This document shows, one piece after another, positions 1-6,574 of a stretch of DNA of 7,181 nt. The stretch is from JAYEJW01 sp034716535 (GTDB lineage Bacteria > Pseudomonadota > Gammaproteobacteria > Chromatiales > Chromatiaceae). The first letter of the stretch is position 1, and every line of letters begins with the position of its first letter. The DNA lies in assembly GCA_034716535.1 (NCBI GenBank), contig JAYEJW010000532.1, forward strand, positions 1-7,181, written 5' to 3'. The position numbers and the translations under genes are program-made. The notes beneath the pieces are model-generated. The model saw nothing but the letters and a program-made list of their open reading frames with translations. It did not search any database and was not told the origin of the DNA.

Positions 1-2
1 AA

Positions 3-2408
3 GACGAAGGGGCGTTGCCCACCGATTGGCTCGAACAGGCGGACGCCTTGATTGGCCGCGAGGAGGACATCGCGCGTACTCGTCGGGCGATTACCGCTGC
101 CCTCGATCGTCACGGCGACCGTCCGCCGGTGCTGTGGCTTGGTGGCCGGCCCGGCATCGGCAAGAGCGCACTGTTGGCAAAGGTCGCAGCGCTCTGCGCC
201 GAGGAAGGGCAGGCACTGGTGATTCCCTGGCGCTTCAAGGCCCAGGACATCCATGGCACCAATCCGGATCAGTTTTACCGCCACGCGATCGCACGTCTCT
301 CGGCTGCCGCTATTACCGGGCTCGGGAAGTTAAAGCCGGCGCAAGACGCAAACGGGCGCATGTCGCAGTTCGGCGAGTTGCTAGACCAGATTGCAACCCT
401 TGAGCTTTCCGACAAAGAGCCCCCGTCCTTTTTGTTGTTCGTCATCGATGCCATGGACGAGGCGGCGATCATTGACCCGGATTTCGTACAGAGGCCCTTG
501 AGCTACCGCCGCCGCAATGTTGTTTGGCTCTGCTCCGGAAGGGCCGAGGGAACCGATACATTGTCTGCCAAGAGCGGGCCGATCTTCTCCGATAGCGACG
601 GCATGTTGCCACCAATGTCGGAGACGGATATACGCTCGATGCTGCTGAGCCGTCTCGGCTCCCTTGGCCCCGAGATAGCGAGCTGGGACCAAGACGACGG
701 GGACGGAGTCAGCAATCGTCTGGCCAAGCAGATCTCCCAGCATGGGGAGGGACTGCCACTCTACGTTGATCTGGTAGTGAAGGACCTTCAAACCGGCAAG
801 CTCGAGCCCTGGAGCGTCGAGCGCCGGTTACCTCGGAGTCTCGAGGACTACTATCGCGACCTGCTTGAGAGGCAGGGAATGGGCAAGGCCCCGATCGTGA
901 AGACGCGCATCATGACGCTCGCGGCCGTGAGCTATGCACCCATTACCAAAGATCTGCTAGTCGCCGCATTCACGCGCTCGATGACCATCGAGCCGGAAGA
1001 AGCAGGCATAGTCGACGAGATACTGGCCGGTTTGCGTGGGATGCTGAGGCCGGAACGTTGGCAAGGGCGGATCGGTTACCTCCCGTATCACAAGAGCCTT
1101 GGCGATCATATCCGGGAGGACCGTGATGGGGTTTTCCTCTCCGAGATCCCCACAGCGCGCAAATCGCTGATCGCGCTGGCGAGTGACTGGAAGCGGCTAT
1201 CTCCGGGCCCCGCGCGTGAGTATGCGCTGCACTTCGGCCTCCGGCACATGATCGAAGCCAAAGCACTGGACAGGCTTCGCGACTTGTTGCTGGAGACCAG
1301 CTACCTTGACGACAAGCTGAGCGAGCTCGGTGTAGAGGACCTGTTCGACGACCTCAAGCGTCTGCCGGAAAAGCTGCCGTTTTCCCTGGTCCCCTATTTC
1401 GAGAGTCTGCTTCCCCGCATCGAGGCCCTATATACGAGCGAGCCCAAGCGCGCGGCCTACTGGGTCAACGCGCTGGGATGGATCAGTGACTCGCAAGACA
1501 GCCCGCTCTCAGACGCCTATCGCCTCAGCGCCAAACGTTATCGCGAGGCGGCCAAGAAGCACCCAGGATCGGGTTGGATGATGGCAACCAGACTGGTAAG
1601 AAACGCTGCCTGGAACCTGATGTCGGCCGGAGATCTGATCAAGTCGGCCGAGGCCTTTGTCGAGTCGACCAGCGTGCTCGAGGAGCGACTCGGCCATTCC
1701 GTCGATATCGCTGCGATCAGCGGCCTCGATCCGAAGCGGATGCTGTGCGTCGTCGAGCAACGTGTTCGGGAGGTTTATTGCCGTATCCGAGCCCTGCGTG
1801 AGACGCCTGGGCGGCTTGCGGACCCAGACGCGGAGCGCCAGAGTCTGCGTGCGCTGGCCACGGAACTCGCATTCCACAAGCGGGCGATCGGGCAGACCAC
1901 TAGCCTGTATCTGCGGGAGCTCTGCAAACAGCTGAACGCAGTCGGTATCGCTGCGTCGTTTACTCGGTCACTGCTGGAGCCATTCCAGGAGAACCGGTTC
2001 GCGGATACACCGGACCAGGTCGTCGTCAGCAACGAATTCGATCTCTGGGTCGCAGATGTCCTGTTGGATTGGCTCGAGCGCGAGGGAAGATCCTATCGGC
2101 TCCTGACGCCGAAAGAGTATGGCAACGGGAGCGCTTGGCAGGCGGCCAAGGAGATCTACCTCTTCGGCGGCCCCAAGGCGCCGCACATCGGCAGACAGGT
2201 GGCCGACTTGTTCGGCGATCAGCCCGACTTCGAAAAGCTGTTCATCCATGTCGAGCGCGAGGAGGGCTTTGGCAAGGTCTTCAAGTTGGACGGCCGTCCG
2301 AGATACTGGCTCATCGCGGGCAACGATGAGGAGACCTCCTACGCGACCGCTGACCTCATGAGGCAGCTGGCGCCGGCGGACGCCCTATGGCGACAGCTCC
2401 ACGATTAG
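3..2408 (+). CDS. STAND/NACHT-type P-loop NTPase, 5'-truncated by the window edge
   Basis: Probable signal-transduction ATPase of the STAND class, a switch that binds ATP and oligomerises on sensing a trigger. Residue numbers count from the TTG codon at 15. A leading 'LIGREEDI' segment (12-19) precedes the P-loop, as in many STAND proteins. Walker A is GRPGIGKS (44-51) and Walker B is LLFVIDAMDE (140-149). A sensor-like strand, VVWLCSGR, lies at 169-176 and the STAND GLP motif at 246-248. A winged-helix-like region follows, ending near 'YLPYHKSLGDHIRED', which resembles the usual H-K/S segment. The rest is mostly helical and ends in an unusual module with GGPKAP (718-723) and AGNDEET (768-774). 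The frame has no stop before position 15, and no Shine-Dalgarno or ATG supports a start there. The gene therefore most likely begins outside the window and carries an unseen N-terminal domain. The class call is firm; the trigger and effector are unknown. Confidence 0.85.
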   Translation, partial: DEGALPTDWLEQADALIGREEDIARTRRAITAALDRHGDRPPVLWLGGRPGIGKSALLAKVAALCAEEGQALVIPWRFKAQDIHGTNPDQFYRHAIARLSAAAITGLGKLKPAQDANGRMSQFGELLDQIATLELSDKEPPSFLLFVIDAMDEAAIIDPDFVQRPLSYRRRNVVWLCSGRAEGTDTLSAKSGPIFSDSDGMLPPMSETDIRSMLLSRLGSLGPEIASWDQDDGDGVSNRLAKQISQHGEGLPLYVDLVVKDLQTGKLEPWSVERRLPRSLEDYYRDLLERQGMGKAPIVKTRIMTLAAVSYAPITKDLLVAAFTRSMTIEPEEAGIVDEILAGLRGMLRPERWQGRIGYLPYHKSLGDHIREDRDGVFLSEIPTARKSLIALASDWKRLSPGPAREYALHFGLRHMIEAKALDRLRDLLLETSYLDDKLSELGVEDLFDDLKRLPEKLPFSLVPYFESLLPRIEALYTSEPKRAAYWVNALGWISDSQDSPLSDAYRLSAKRYREAAKKHPGSGWMMATRLVRNAAWNLMSAGDLIKSAEAFVESTSVLEERLGHSVDIAAISGLDPKRMLCVVEQRVREVYCRIRALRETPGRLADPDAERQSLRALATELAFHKRAIGQTTSLYLRELCKQLNAVGIAASFTRSLLEPFQENRFADTPDQVVVSNEFDLWVADVLLDWLEREGRSYRLLTPKEYGNGSAWQAAKEIYLFGGPKAPHIGRQVADLFGDQPDFEKLFIHVEREEGFGKVFKLDGRPRYWLIAGNDEETSYATADLMRQLAPADALWRQLHD

Positions 2409-2465
2409 GGTCTGTTGACGATCGCAGTGCGCGGCGACAACATCCCCTCCGATCCGACACCAATG

Positions 2466-2483
2466 AGCCGCCTCTTAGCGGCT
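2466..2483. terminator. Weak hairpin in the convergent gap between the two large genes
   Basis: AGCCGC (2466-2471) pairs perfectly with GCGGCT (2478-2483) around a 6-base loop. A G·T pair at 2465/2484 could extend the stem. It lies 58 bases past the stop of the STAND gene and 126 bases past the stop of the oppositely oriented membrane-protein gene, a sensible place for a shared bidirectional terminator. No T-run follows on either strand, so it is not a classical intrinsic terminator. I see no gene in the 200-base gap. Confidence 0.25.
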
Positions 2484-2608
2484 TAGCCGACCGACTTGTG
2501 GCACCTTGCTCCCCCGCTCGAGCATCGAGCGGTCGATACGACGATTGAAGCCACTGGCGCCCAGCGGTCGGGTATGGCGACCCATGGTTGTCCCGGCACC
2601 TCTCGGCC

Positions 2609-4945
2609 TCAGTGCCTTGATCGATTGAGCCACTCGCGGAGCTTCTTGACAAAGGGCCAGCGAGCCCTGGCAGCAGACCGGCGTGGCCAGTACCTCAGCA
2701 GCAAGATGCCGACAACGGTAAACAGGCAGAAATAGAAGAAACTGTGCCAATGAAATCTCTCGAAGATCCAGTGGACCTCCGCGAGATAACTCGAGTGTTC
2801 TTCGTCCGGTGCCGGCAGCAACAACGCCAACAGCCCCGTAGCCAGGACCAACGGAAACCCGTAAACGGTCAGCTGGTTCACACGCCGATTGGTGTAGAGT
2901 TCGCTGTAGGCACGGATCGAGCCCTCCACCCTGTCGATGTTGCGGTAGGCCTCTTGGAGACGTTCTGCCATGCCCCAACGTCGCTCGATCACGGCGCGGA
3001 ACTCGATCACCTCGGGATCATTGGTCTGCAGGGCAGTTGCCGTCAGCTCGCTGGCGATCTCAATCTTGAAACGGGTCAGCACATCGAGGATGGCGAGGTG
3101 GTCGAGTTGGTGGACCGACTCGGTCATCTCCCGGGTCTGCTCTTCGATGAGCTTTCCGATACTCACCTCCAGCGCCGCGATTGCCGCCAACCGGCGCGTA
3201 CACAGCTCGAATTCCCGGCACAGTTCCTGGTCGGGGAGCTTGCTGGTGCGCCAGTCATCAACCAGGACGGTGCCATTGCGATGCACGACGGCGAAGCCGC
3301 CTTCGAAGGAGAGAAAGTCGAAGCTCGCCGGCTGCGGCAGCTCCACGAGCGCGATGGGCCGACTTCCTCCCTGGAAGTCACCACCACGTGCGGCAAGTGC
3401 GGCGTAGCATCGTTTGGCCGTCGGCGAGAGCCGGGCGGCCTGACTGCAAACGACCGTTTGCCGCCACGCGAGACGATAGAGCGCACGCCGGCGAGAATGG
3501 CCCTCTTTCCCGAACAGCTGAGGGCGACAGACCTCGAGCCTCACCGGCGATAGCGGCTCCGGCGCGTTCAGGTCGTCAAATTCAAGAAACCTCATGGGTT
3601 GGTAGGTCTGCCAGAGGATCTCCCGGACTTCGGGCCAATCGAGTCGACTGCCGAGGACACCGGACGCCCCGTCGCTCGGCTCGAAGATATGCTTAGGCGC
3701 GGCTACCAAGGAGAGGTCCGGGAATAGGAACCAGGGCTGATTCGGTGCATTGCTGCCATCCGGGCGCTTGCCCTGCGGGTAGCCTCGGACCATGTCGCGC
3801 CGCGGCTTATCGCAGGGACGCTCGCCGGCCCAAAGCGCGTCCTCGCGAGCCTCGAGCGCCCTCCACAGGTCTGAAAGCTCGATCTTAAAGGTCGTATCGG
3901 CCGAGACCACGATGTCATTCCCCGATCCCTGGTAGATCTCGTGCGGTCGATTCAGCGCCATCAATGCAAACCCGTCGTGCAGCCAGGTGTGCTCACGATC
4001 ATTGCGTGCGAAGACCTTCTTCGTTCCGTCCGGAATCTCTTCCTCCAACAGCATGGTGTCCACCATCAGCTGGCGGTGTCCGATCCCTTCCATCGGCACC
4101 AAGAGCTGCAAGCATGTCGCCTCGCCTAGCGACGACAGATAGTTCTGCTGCTCATAGTTCAGAAACCCCCTGGCCAACTGGTCCTCGACGATCAAGTCCA
4201 TGGCGGACATACAGTTGGGGAGGGCGCTGGAGGCTAATGCCGCGGCATCGAATCGCAGGCAAGAAAGCCAAGCGCGCGTAAGGCAGAGATCCGCTTCGCG
4301 GTCCTGGATGCCTCCTGAGGGAACGGACGAGCCCTCGTCCGTGGGCGGGGCGAAGCTGTGCGCTAAAGCGCTGTGCAGAGCGCCCCATGACTCGAAAGGT
4401 GCGCCGGTGGTCTTGACGTCTCCCTCTTCCCAGCGCCGTGCGTAGTCGATCCAGGGTGCCGGGAGTTCATCACGTGGTACTCCGCAGGAGCGGGCGAAAA
4501 ACAGGATCAAGCCGAGACAGCTGTCGGGTGATACATCCTCGACGACCAGCGTAAAACGCCCGAGCAGCTCGGACGGCGTGCCCAGATCAGCCGTGGCCCG
4601 CGACCAGACCGGCCAAGCCGCAAAGTCCAAATCGGTGACCATGTCACAGATCGATGCATAGCGAGCCGAGCCCGGAGAGGGCGCCCCCTTGTTGTTGAGC
4701 AGGATTCCGACTTTTTGGCCTTCCTGAGGCGCTTTCCAGGGGTATCTCGACCAGTCGCCAACGCCTATGCACAGATGTCTGGGATCCGGACTCGCATCCC
4801 ACGCGGGGCGATAGATCAGAGGCGGGGGGCGACCGTCGGACTCCTTGGATTTCTTGAACGTCTCTATACGCTCCTCCCAGCGGTCGAGGGCGCTTCCGAA
4901 CTCACCCAGAAAGTCCGTCCACGAGCAGGTCTTCTTATTCGCCAT
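2609..4945 (-). CDS. Large protein with C-terminal CorA-like two-helix membrane domain, no GMN motif
   Basis: Inner-membrane protein of about 778 residues, function not established. Residues ~1-600 are soluble and I recognise no named domain. Conserved-looking stretches are VTDLDFAAWPVW (103-114) and VVEDVSPDSCLGLILFF (134-150), the latter followed by a W-rich segment to ~193. Residues ~600-690 are charged and probably helical. Two hydrophobic helices follow at ~692-710 and ~731-750, joined by a 20-residue acidic loop. Basic residues precede helix 1 and crowd the tail after helix 2, so both ends should be cytoplasmic. That order (long helices, 'NRRVNQLTVYGFPL', TM1, short loop, TM2, basic tail) is that of CorA-like proteins, but the GMN signature expected after TM1 is absent, arguing against ordinary Mg2+ transport. 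I chose ATG 4945. The frame stays open upstream to a TTG at 5023 through AT-richer DNA with no convincing ribosome site. The ATG also has only a too-close AGGGA, so the start is uncertain. It converges with the STAND gene. Confidence 0.75.
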   Translation of the reverse strand: MANKKTCSWTDFLGEFGSALDRWEERIETFKKSKESDGRPPPLIYRPAWDASPDPRHLCIGVGDWSRYPWKAPQEGQKVGILLNNKGAPSPGSARYASICDMVTDLDFAAWPVWSRATADLGTPSELLGRFTLVVEDVSPDSCLGLILFFARSCGVPRDELPAPWIDYARRWEEGDVKTTGAPFESWGALHSALAHSFAPPTDEGSSVPSGGIQDREADLCLTRAWLSCLRFDAAALASSALPNCMSAMDLIVEDQLARGFLNYEQQNYLSSLGEATCLQLLVPMEGIGHRQLMVDTMLLEEEIPDGTKKVFARNDREHTWLHDGFALMALNRPHEIYQGSGNDIVVSADTTFKIELSDLWRALEAREDALWAGERPCDKPRRDMVRGYPQGKRPDGSNAPNQPWFLFPDLSLVAAPKHIFEPSDGASGVLGSRLDWPEVREILWQTYQPMRFLEFDDLNAPEPLSPVRLEVCRPQLFGKEGHSRRRALYRLAWRQTVVCSQAARLSPTAKRCYAALAARGGDFQGGSRPIALVELPQPASFDFLSFEGGFAVVHRNGTVLVDDWRTSKLPDQELCREFELCTRRLAAIAALEVSIGKLIEEQTREMTESVHQLDHLAILDVLTRFKIEIASELTATALQTNDPEVIEFRAVIERRWGMAERLQEAYRNIDRVEGSIRAYSELYTNRRVNQLTVYGFPLVLATGLLALLLPAPDEEHSSYLAEVHWIFERFHWHSFFYFCLFTVVGILLLRYWPRRSAARARWPFVKKLREWLNRSRH

Positions 4946-5036
4946 TTCCCTAATTAGTGCTTGAATCAAAAGGTTTGTTCGCGTTTCAAAACAATCTGTT
5001 ACAACACGGCCTTTTGCGCCCAACGCCCCGAAAGGG

Positions 5037-5042
5037 ATAATA
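5037..5042 (-). promoter_or_regulatory. Possible -10 element for the CorA-like membrane-protein gene
   Basis: On the minus strand this reads TATTAT, close to the sigma-70 -10 consensus, in a locally AT-rich patch upstream of the ATG at 4945. No good -35 hexamer sits 16-18 bases further upstream; a TTGAGA is 21 bases away. If real, transcription would begin near 5030, leaving a leader of about 85 bases before the ATG. The TTG codon at 5023 would then be almost at the transcript end, which favours the ATG start. Weak evidence. Confidence 0.2.
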
Positions 5043-5113
5043 TTCCGCGTTGCTGATGTAGCTTCTCAATAAGCCGGGGCAAGGTAGCAGAGGCAGGGTA
5101 TCAACGCTCGGCG

Positions 5114-5125
5114 AGGCGCGCGCCT
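5114..5125. repeat. Perfect 12-bp palindrome in the intergenic gap
   Basis: AGGCGCGCGCCT is its own reverse complement. It lies about 30 bases past the stop codon of the Rpn-tail ORF (minus strand), in the gap before the membrane-protein promoter. There is no loop and no T-run, so it is a poor terminator. It could be a protein-binding site or a chance product of GC-rich DNA. Confidence 0.25.
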
Positions 5126-5154
5126 ACTAGCTCGGGTAGAGGCGTGTCGACCCC

Positions 5155-5772
5155 CTAGCGGTCGTCGGCGATGACCTCGTCGACGCTGTTTGCAGTGAGT
5201 ACGCGCGTCGACCACTGAAGCAGCGTCTCCGCATCGGCTTCGTCGATTGGGGCGCGCACCGACTCCGGGACATCGCCAAACTTGAGCTGGAGGAGCGTCA
5301 GCAGGACCTTGGCTTCGCCCTTGCGAACGCCGAGCTGCTCGCCCTGTTCCATGCCTTGCTGGATATAGCGTTCAGAAAACGTGCCCATGATCTCTGCCCC
5401 TTCAGGATACTCCCGCTCGTATCTGGCCCGTTCATTGTCGTCCAGATCGGCGTAGATGTCGATAAAGTCGAAATATTTCAGTTGTTTTTCCGGGTTGCTC
5501 TCGAGGCTCACCAGTCCCCTGTGCTTGCAAAAAACTTCGTGCCGGCGCTGCCCGCTAGGGAAGTGCGAAGCACGAGGCGGGTAGTCCGCGGCAGGCGTCG
5601 GCGCGGGAGTATCGCCGGAGTCGCGAAGGGGCCGATAGGTCCCGTAGCCAGTGGAGGCGATATGCAAGCGCATCCGGCACGCCGTCGAGTCATTGGGGAC
5701 GATGTGACGCTCCGCTGTGTGGATCGTCGCCGCGATCGCAGGACGTCCGCAGCTAAACTGGGTTGTCGCCAT
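5155..5772 (-). pseudogene. Chimeric ORF ending in an Rpn/DUF4351-type nuclease-transposase tail
   Basis: Residues 89-205 (5155-5508) read like the C-terminal half of Rpn-family (recombination-promoting nuclease, PD-(D/E)XK) proteins. They run 'SLESNPEKQLKYFDFIDIYA', then an 'ERARYEREYPEGAEIM' helix, a QG/EQG-rich spacer ('QQGMEQGEQLG') and a DUF4351-like end, 'LLTLLQLKFGDVPESVRAPI' plus 'LLQWSTRVLTA'. The catalytic N-terminal nuclease domain of intact relatives is missing. Residues 1-88 are instead an unrelated, proline-rich stretch; 'CRMRLHIASTGYGTY' faintly recalls Uma2-family endonucleases, but I would not rely on it. The ATG at 5772 has an AGGA eight bases upstream, so the short frame may still be translated. 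A palindrome and a T6 run lie near the join. Best read as a decayed remnant of a selfish or mobile-type gene, fused to other sequence. The tail identity is fairly sure; function is likely lost. Confidence 0.65.
5529..5584 (-). terminator. Palindrome plus T6 run at the join inside the chimeric ORF
   Basis: The bases 5548-5555 and 5577-5584 form an 8-pair stem (one G·T). A smaller GTGC/GCAC hairpin with a GAA loop (5563-5573) is nested inside. Read on the minus strand, TCGTGC (complement of 5570-5575) can alternatively pair with GCACGA (complement of 5537-5542). Two bases later comes TTTTTT (complement of 5529-5534), as in an intrinsic terminator. It lies just where the unrelated N-terminal part of the ORF gives way to the Rpn-type tail, so it may be the end of a former gene or an inserted palindromic repeat. 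Confidence 0.4.
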
Positions 5773-5780
5773 TGCGCGAG

Positions 5781-5808
5781 TCCTGTCGGAAGCAGAAGTC
5801 CCCGACAG
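5781..5808 (-). promoter_or_regulatory. Inverted repeat overlapping the ribosome-binding site of the chimeric ORF
   Basis: CTGTCGG (5783-5789) and CCGACAG (5802-5808) form a perfect 7-pair stem with a 12-base loop. On the minus-strand transcript the 3' arm overlaps the first two bases of the AGGA (complement of 5781-5784) that sits eight bases before the ATG at 5772. The hairpin could partly mask the ribosome site, or it could be an operator or an unrelated terminator-like stem. No T-run follows on the minus strand. Confidence 0.3.
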
Positions 5809-5864
5809 ATATCACGTGTACGCGACACTCCTTTTGAATCGGTTTACTTTCTCTGACCGCCGGC

Positions 5865-6570
5865 GTGTACGAGGTTCCAAGACCTCTATCTTGCAAGGTG
5901 AAAGTCCTTGCTCCACCAATTGTCCTTTCAGGTGGATAGGCTGGGGGCGGGTCGTTGCAGCAATGCAGCGGCTGAACTTGCCCCGACAATGTGCCGAGAA
6001 GGCTCGACGAAGTGCGTAACCAAGGTGAGGAATGAGGCACCGGCGTATGGCGAAAGCCGCCGGCAACAGATTTCCCCGCACCTACCGTTATGTGGATTCC
6101 CGAGTCGTATTCAGCCAGGGGTGCTAGCCAAACCCGCAGACCGTAGCATCACGCGAATGGTGCAGCCTCGTGAAATCAGGCCGGACGCAAATTGCTGAAA
6201 GAGTCCGGTTGGGGGATAAACCCGTTGAGAGACGGGCTACACGCCGACCTTCTACGTTTATGGGGAAGGCCAGTGCCGACAGGGGATGGAAAGGGTACAC
6301 GAACCTGTCGGGGACCCGGGGTAAGGCCAGCGGTATGCGGGGAAAGACAGAGGAACCTTGAACCTGAAGCCCTACGGCCTCCGCCGTTCTCCGACGGCGG
6401 TAAGCGCGGCTCAAGTCGGCTAATACCGGCAAGAGCGGCGCGATGGGTCGAGGGGTGTCGGAGCGGCCTTGAAGTGATGACGGATGGGACAACACAACCC
6501 ATCCCGAGCGTGCGGCCGTACTTTGACCGCGCTTGTCCTGTGAGGAAGGGCGCATGAATGCCGCAAGGCT
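5865..6570 (+). ncRNA. Group II intron ribozyme RNA, domains I to early IV
   Basis: No convincing protein is encoded here; the open frames are shadows. Perfect stems seen in order: GAGGT/ACCTC (5871-5886); GCAAGG/CCTTGC (5893-5911); CCACC/GGTGG (5913-5935); a 6-pair stem with a GCAA tetraloop (5954-5969) inside GGGGC/GCCCC (5944-5984); CCGGC-bulge-GGC with a GAAA tetraloop (6040-6063); CCGGAC/GTCCGG (6181-6208); CCCGT/ACGGG (6221-6236); CCGACAGG/CCTGTCGG (6276-6311); CCGCCG/CGGCGG (6381-6400); GGATGGG/CCCATCC (6482-6504). The GNRA loops and closely packed hairpins fit domains I-III of a group II intron, with the last stem near the start of domain IV. I cannot assign exon-binding sites or subclass by eye. 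The catalytic domain V would lie beyond the truncation. Confidence 0.7.
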
Positions 6571-6574
6571 ATGA
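6554..6574 (+). CDS. Six-codon leader ORF overlapping the RT start
   Basis: A strong ribosome-binding sequence, GAGGAAGGG (6542-6550), lies at good spacing from ATG 6554, not from the RT start at 6571. The frame reads MNAARL and stops at TGA 6572-6574. That stop overlaps the RT start codon in an ATGA arrangement (6571-6574). This suggests that translation of the intron protein is coupled to a tiny leader by termination and re-initiation. Alternatively the purine-rich tract is simply part of the intron RNA structure. Confidence 0.35.
   Translation: MNAARL

Noticed and set aside
2408..2419. GGGTCTGTTGAC just after the STAND stop, resembling some transposon ends
   Set aside because: No matching inverted copy or transposase was found in the gap or nearby; one short match is not evidence.
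2475..2978. 167-residue minus-strand open frame running past the end of the membrane-protein gene
   Set aside because: It overlaps the coding frame out of register and its extra part fills the convergent gap without any recognisable domain; taken as a shadow.
2744..3553. 269-residue plus-strand open frame
   Set aside because: It lies wholly antisense to the membrane-protein gene, has no recognisable domain and low-complexity, arginine- and glutamine-rich content typical of a shadow frame in GC-rich DNA.
2609..4945. Ordinary CorA magnesium transporter
   Set aside because: The GMN motif is absent and the ~600-residue soluble N-terminal part is far longer than in transporters.
4961..4989. TTGAA...TTCAA inverted repeat upstream of the membrane-protein ATG
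   Set aside because: Only five bases per arm in AT-rich DNA; expected by chance.
4946..5023. TTG start at 5023 giving a 26-residue longer membrane protein
   Set aside because: The extension is coded by AT-richer, promoter-like DNA with no good ribosome site; ATG 4945 is preferred, though not proven.
5356..5856. 166-residue plus-strand open frame antisense to the chimeric ORF
   Set aside because: The minus-strand frame has a clear Rpn-type tail, so this is its shadow.
6124..6557. Open frames of 143, 108 and 121 residues within the intron leader
   Set aside because: They overlap each other on both strands across densely structured RNA and match no family; they are ribozyme sequence, not genes.
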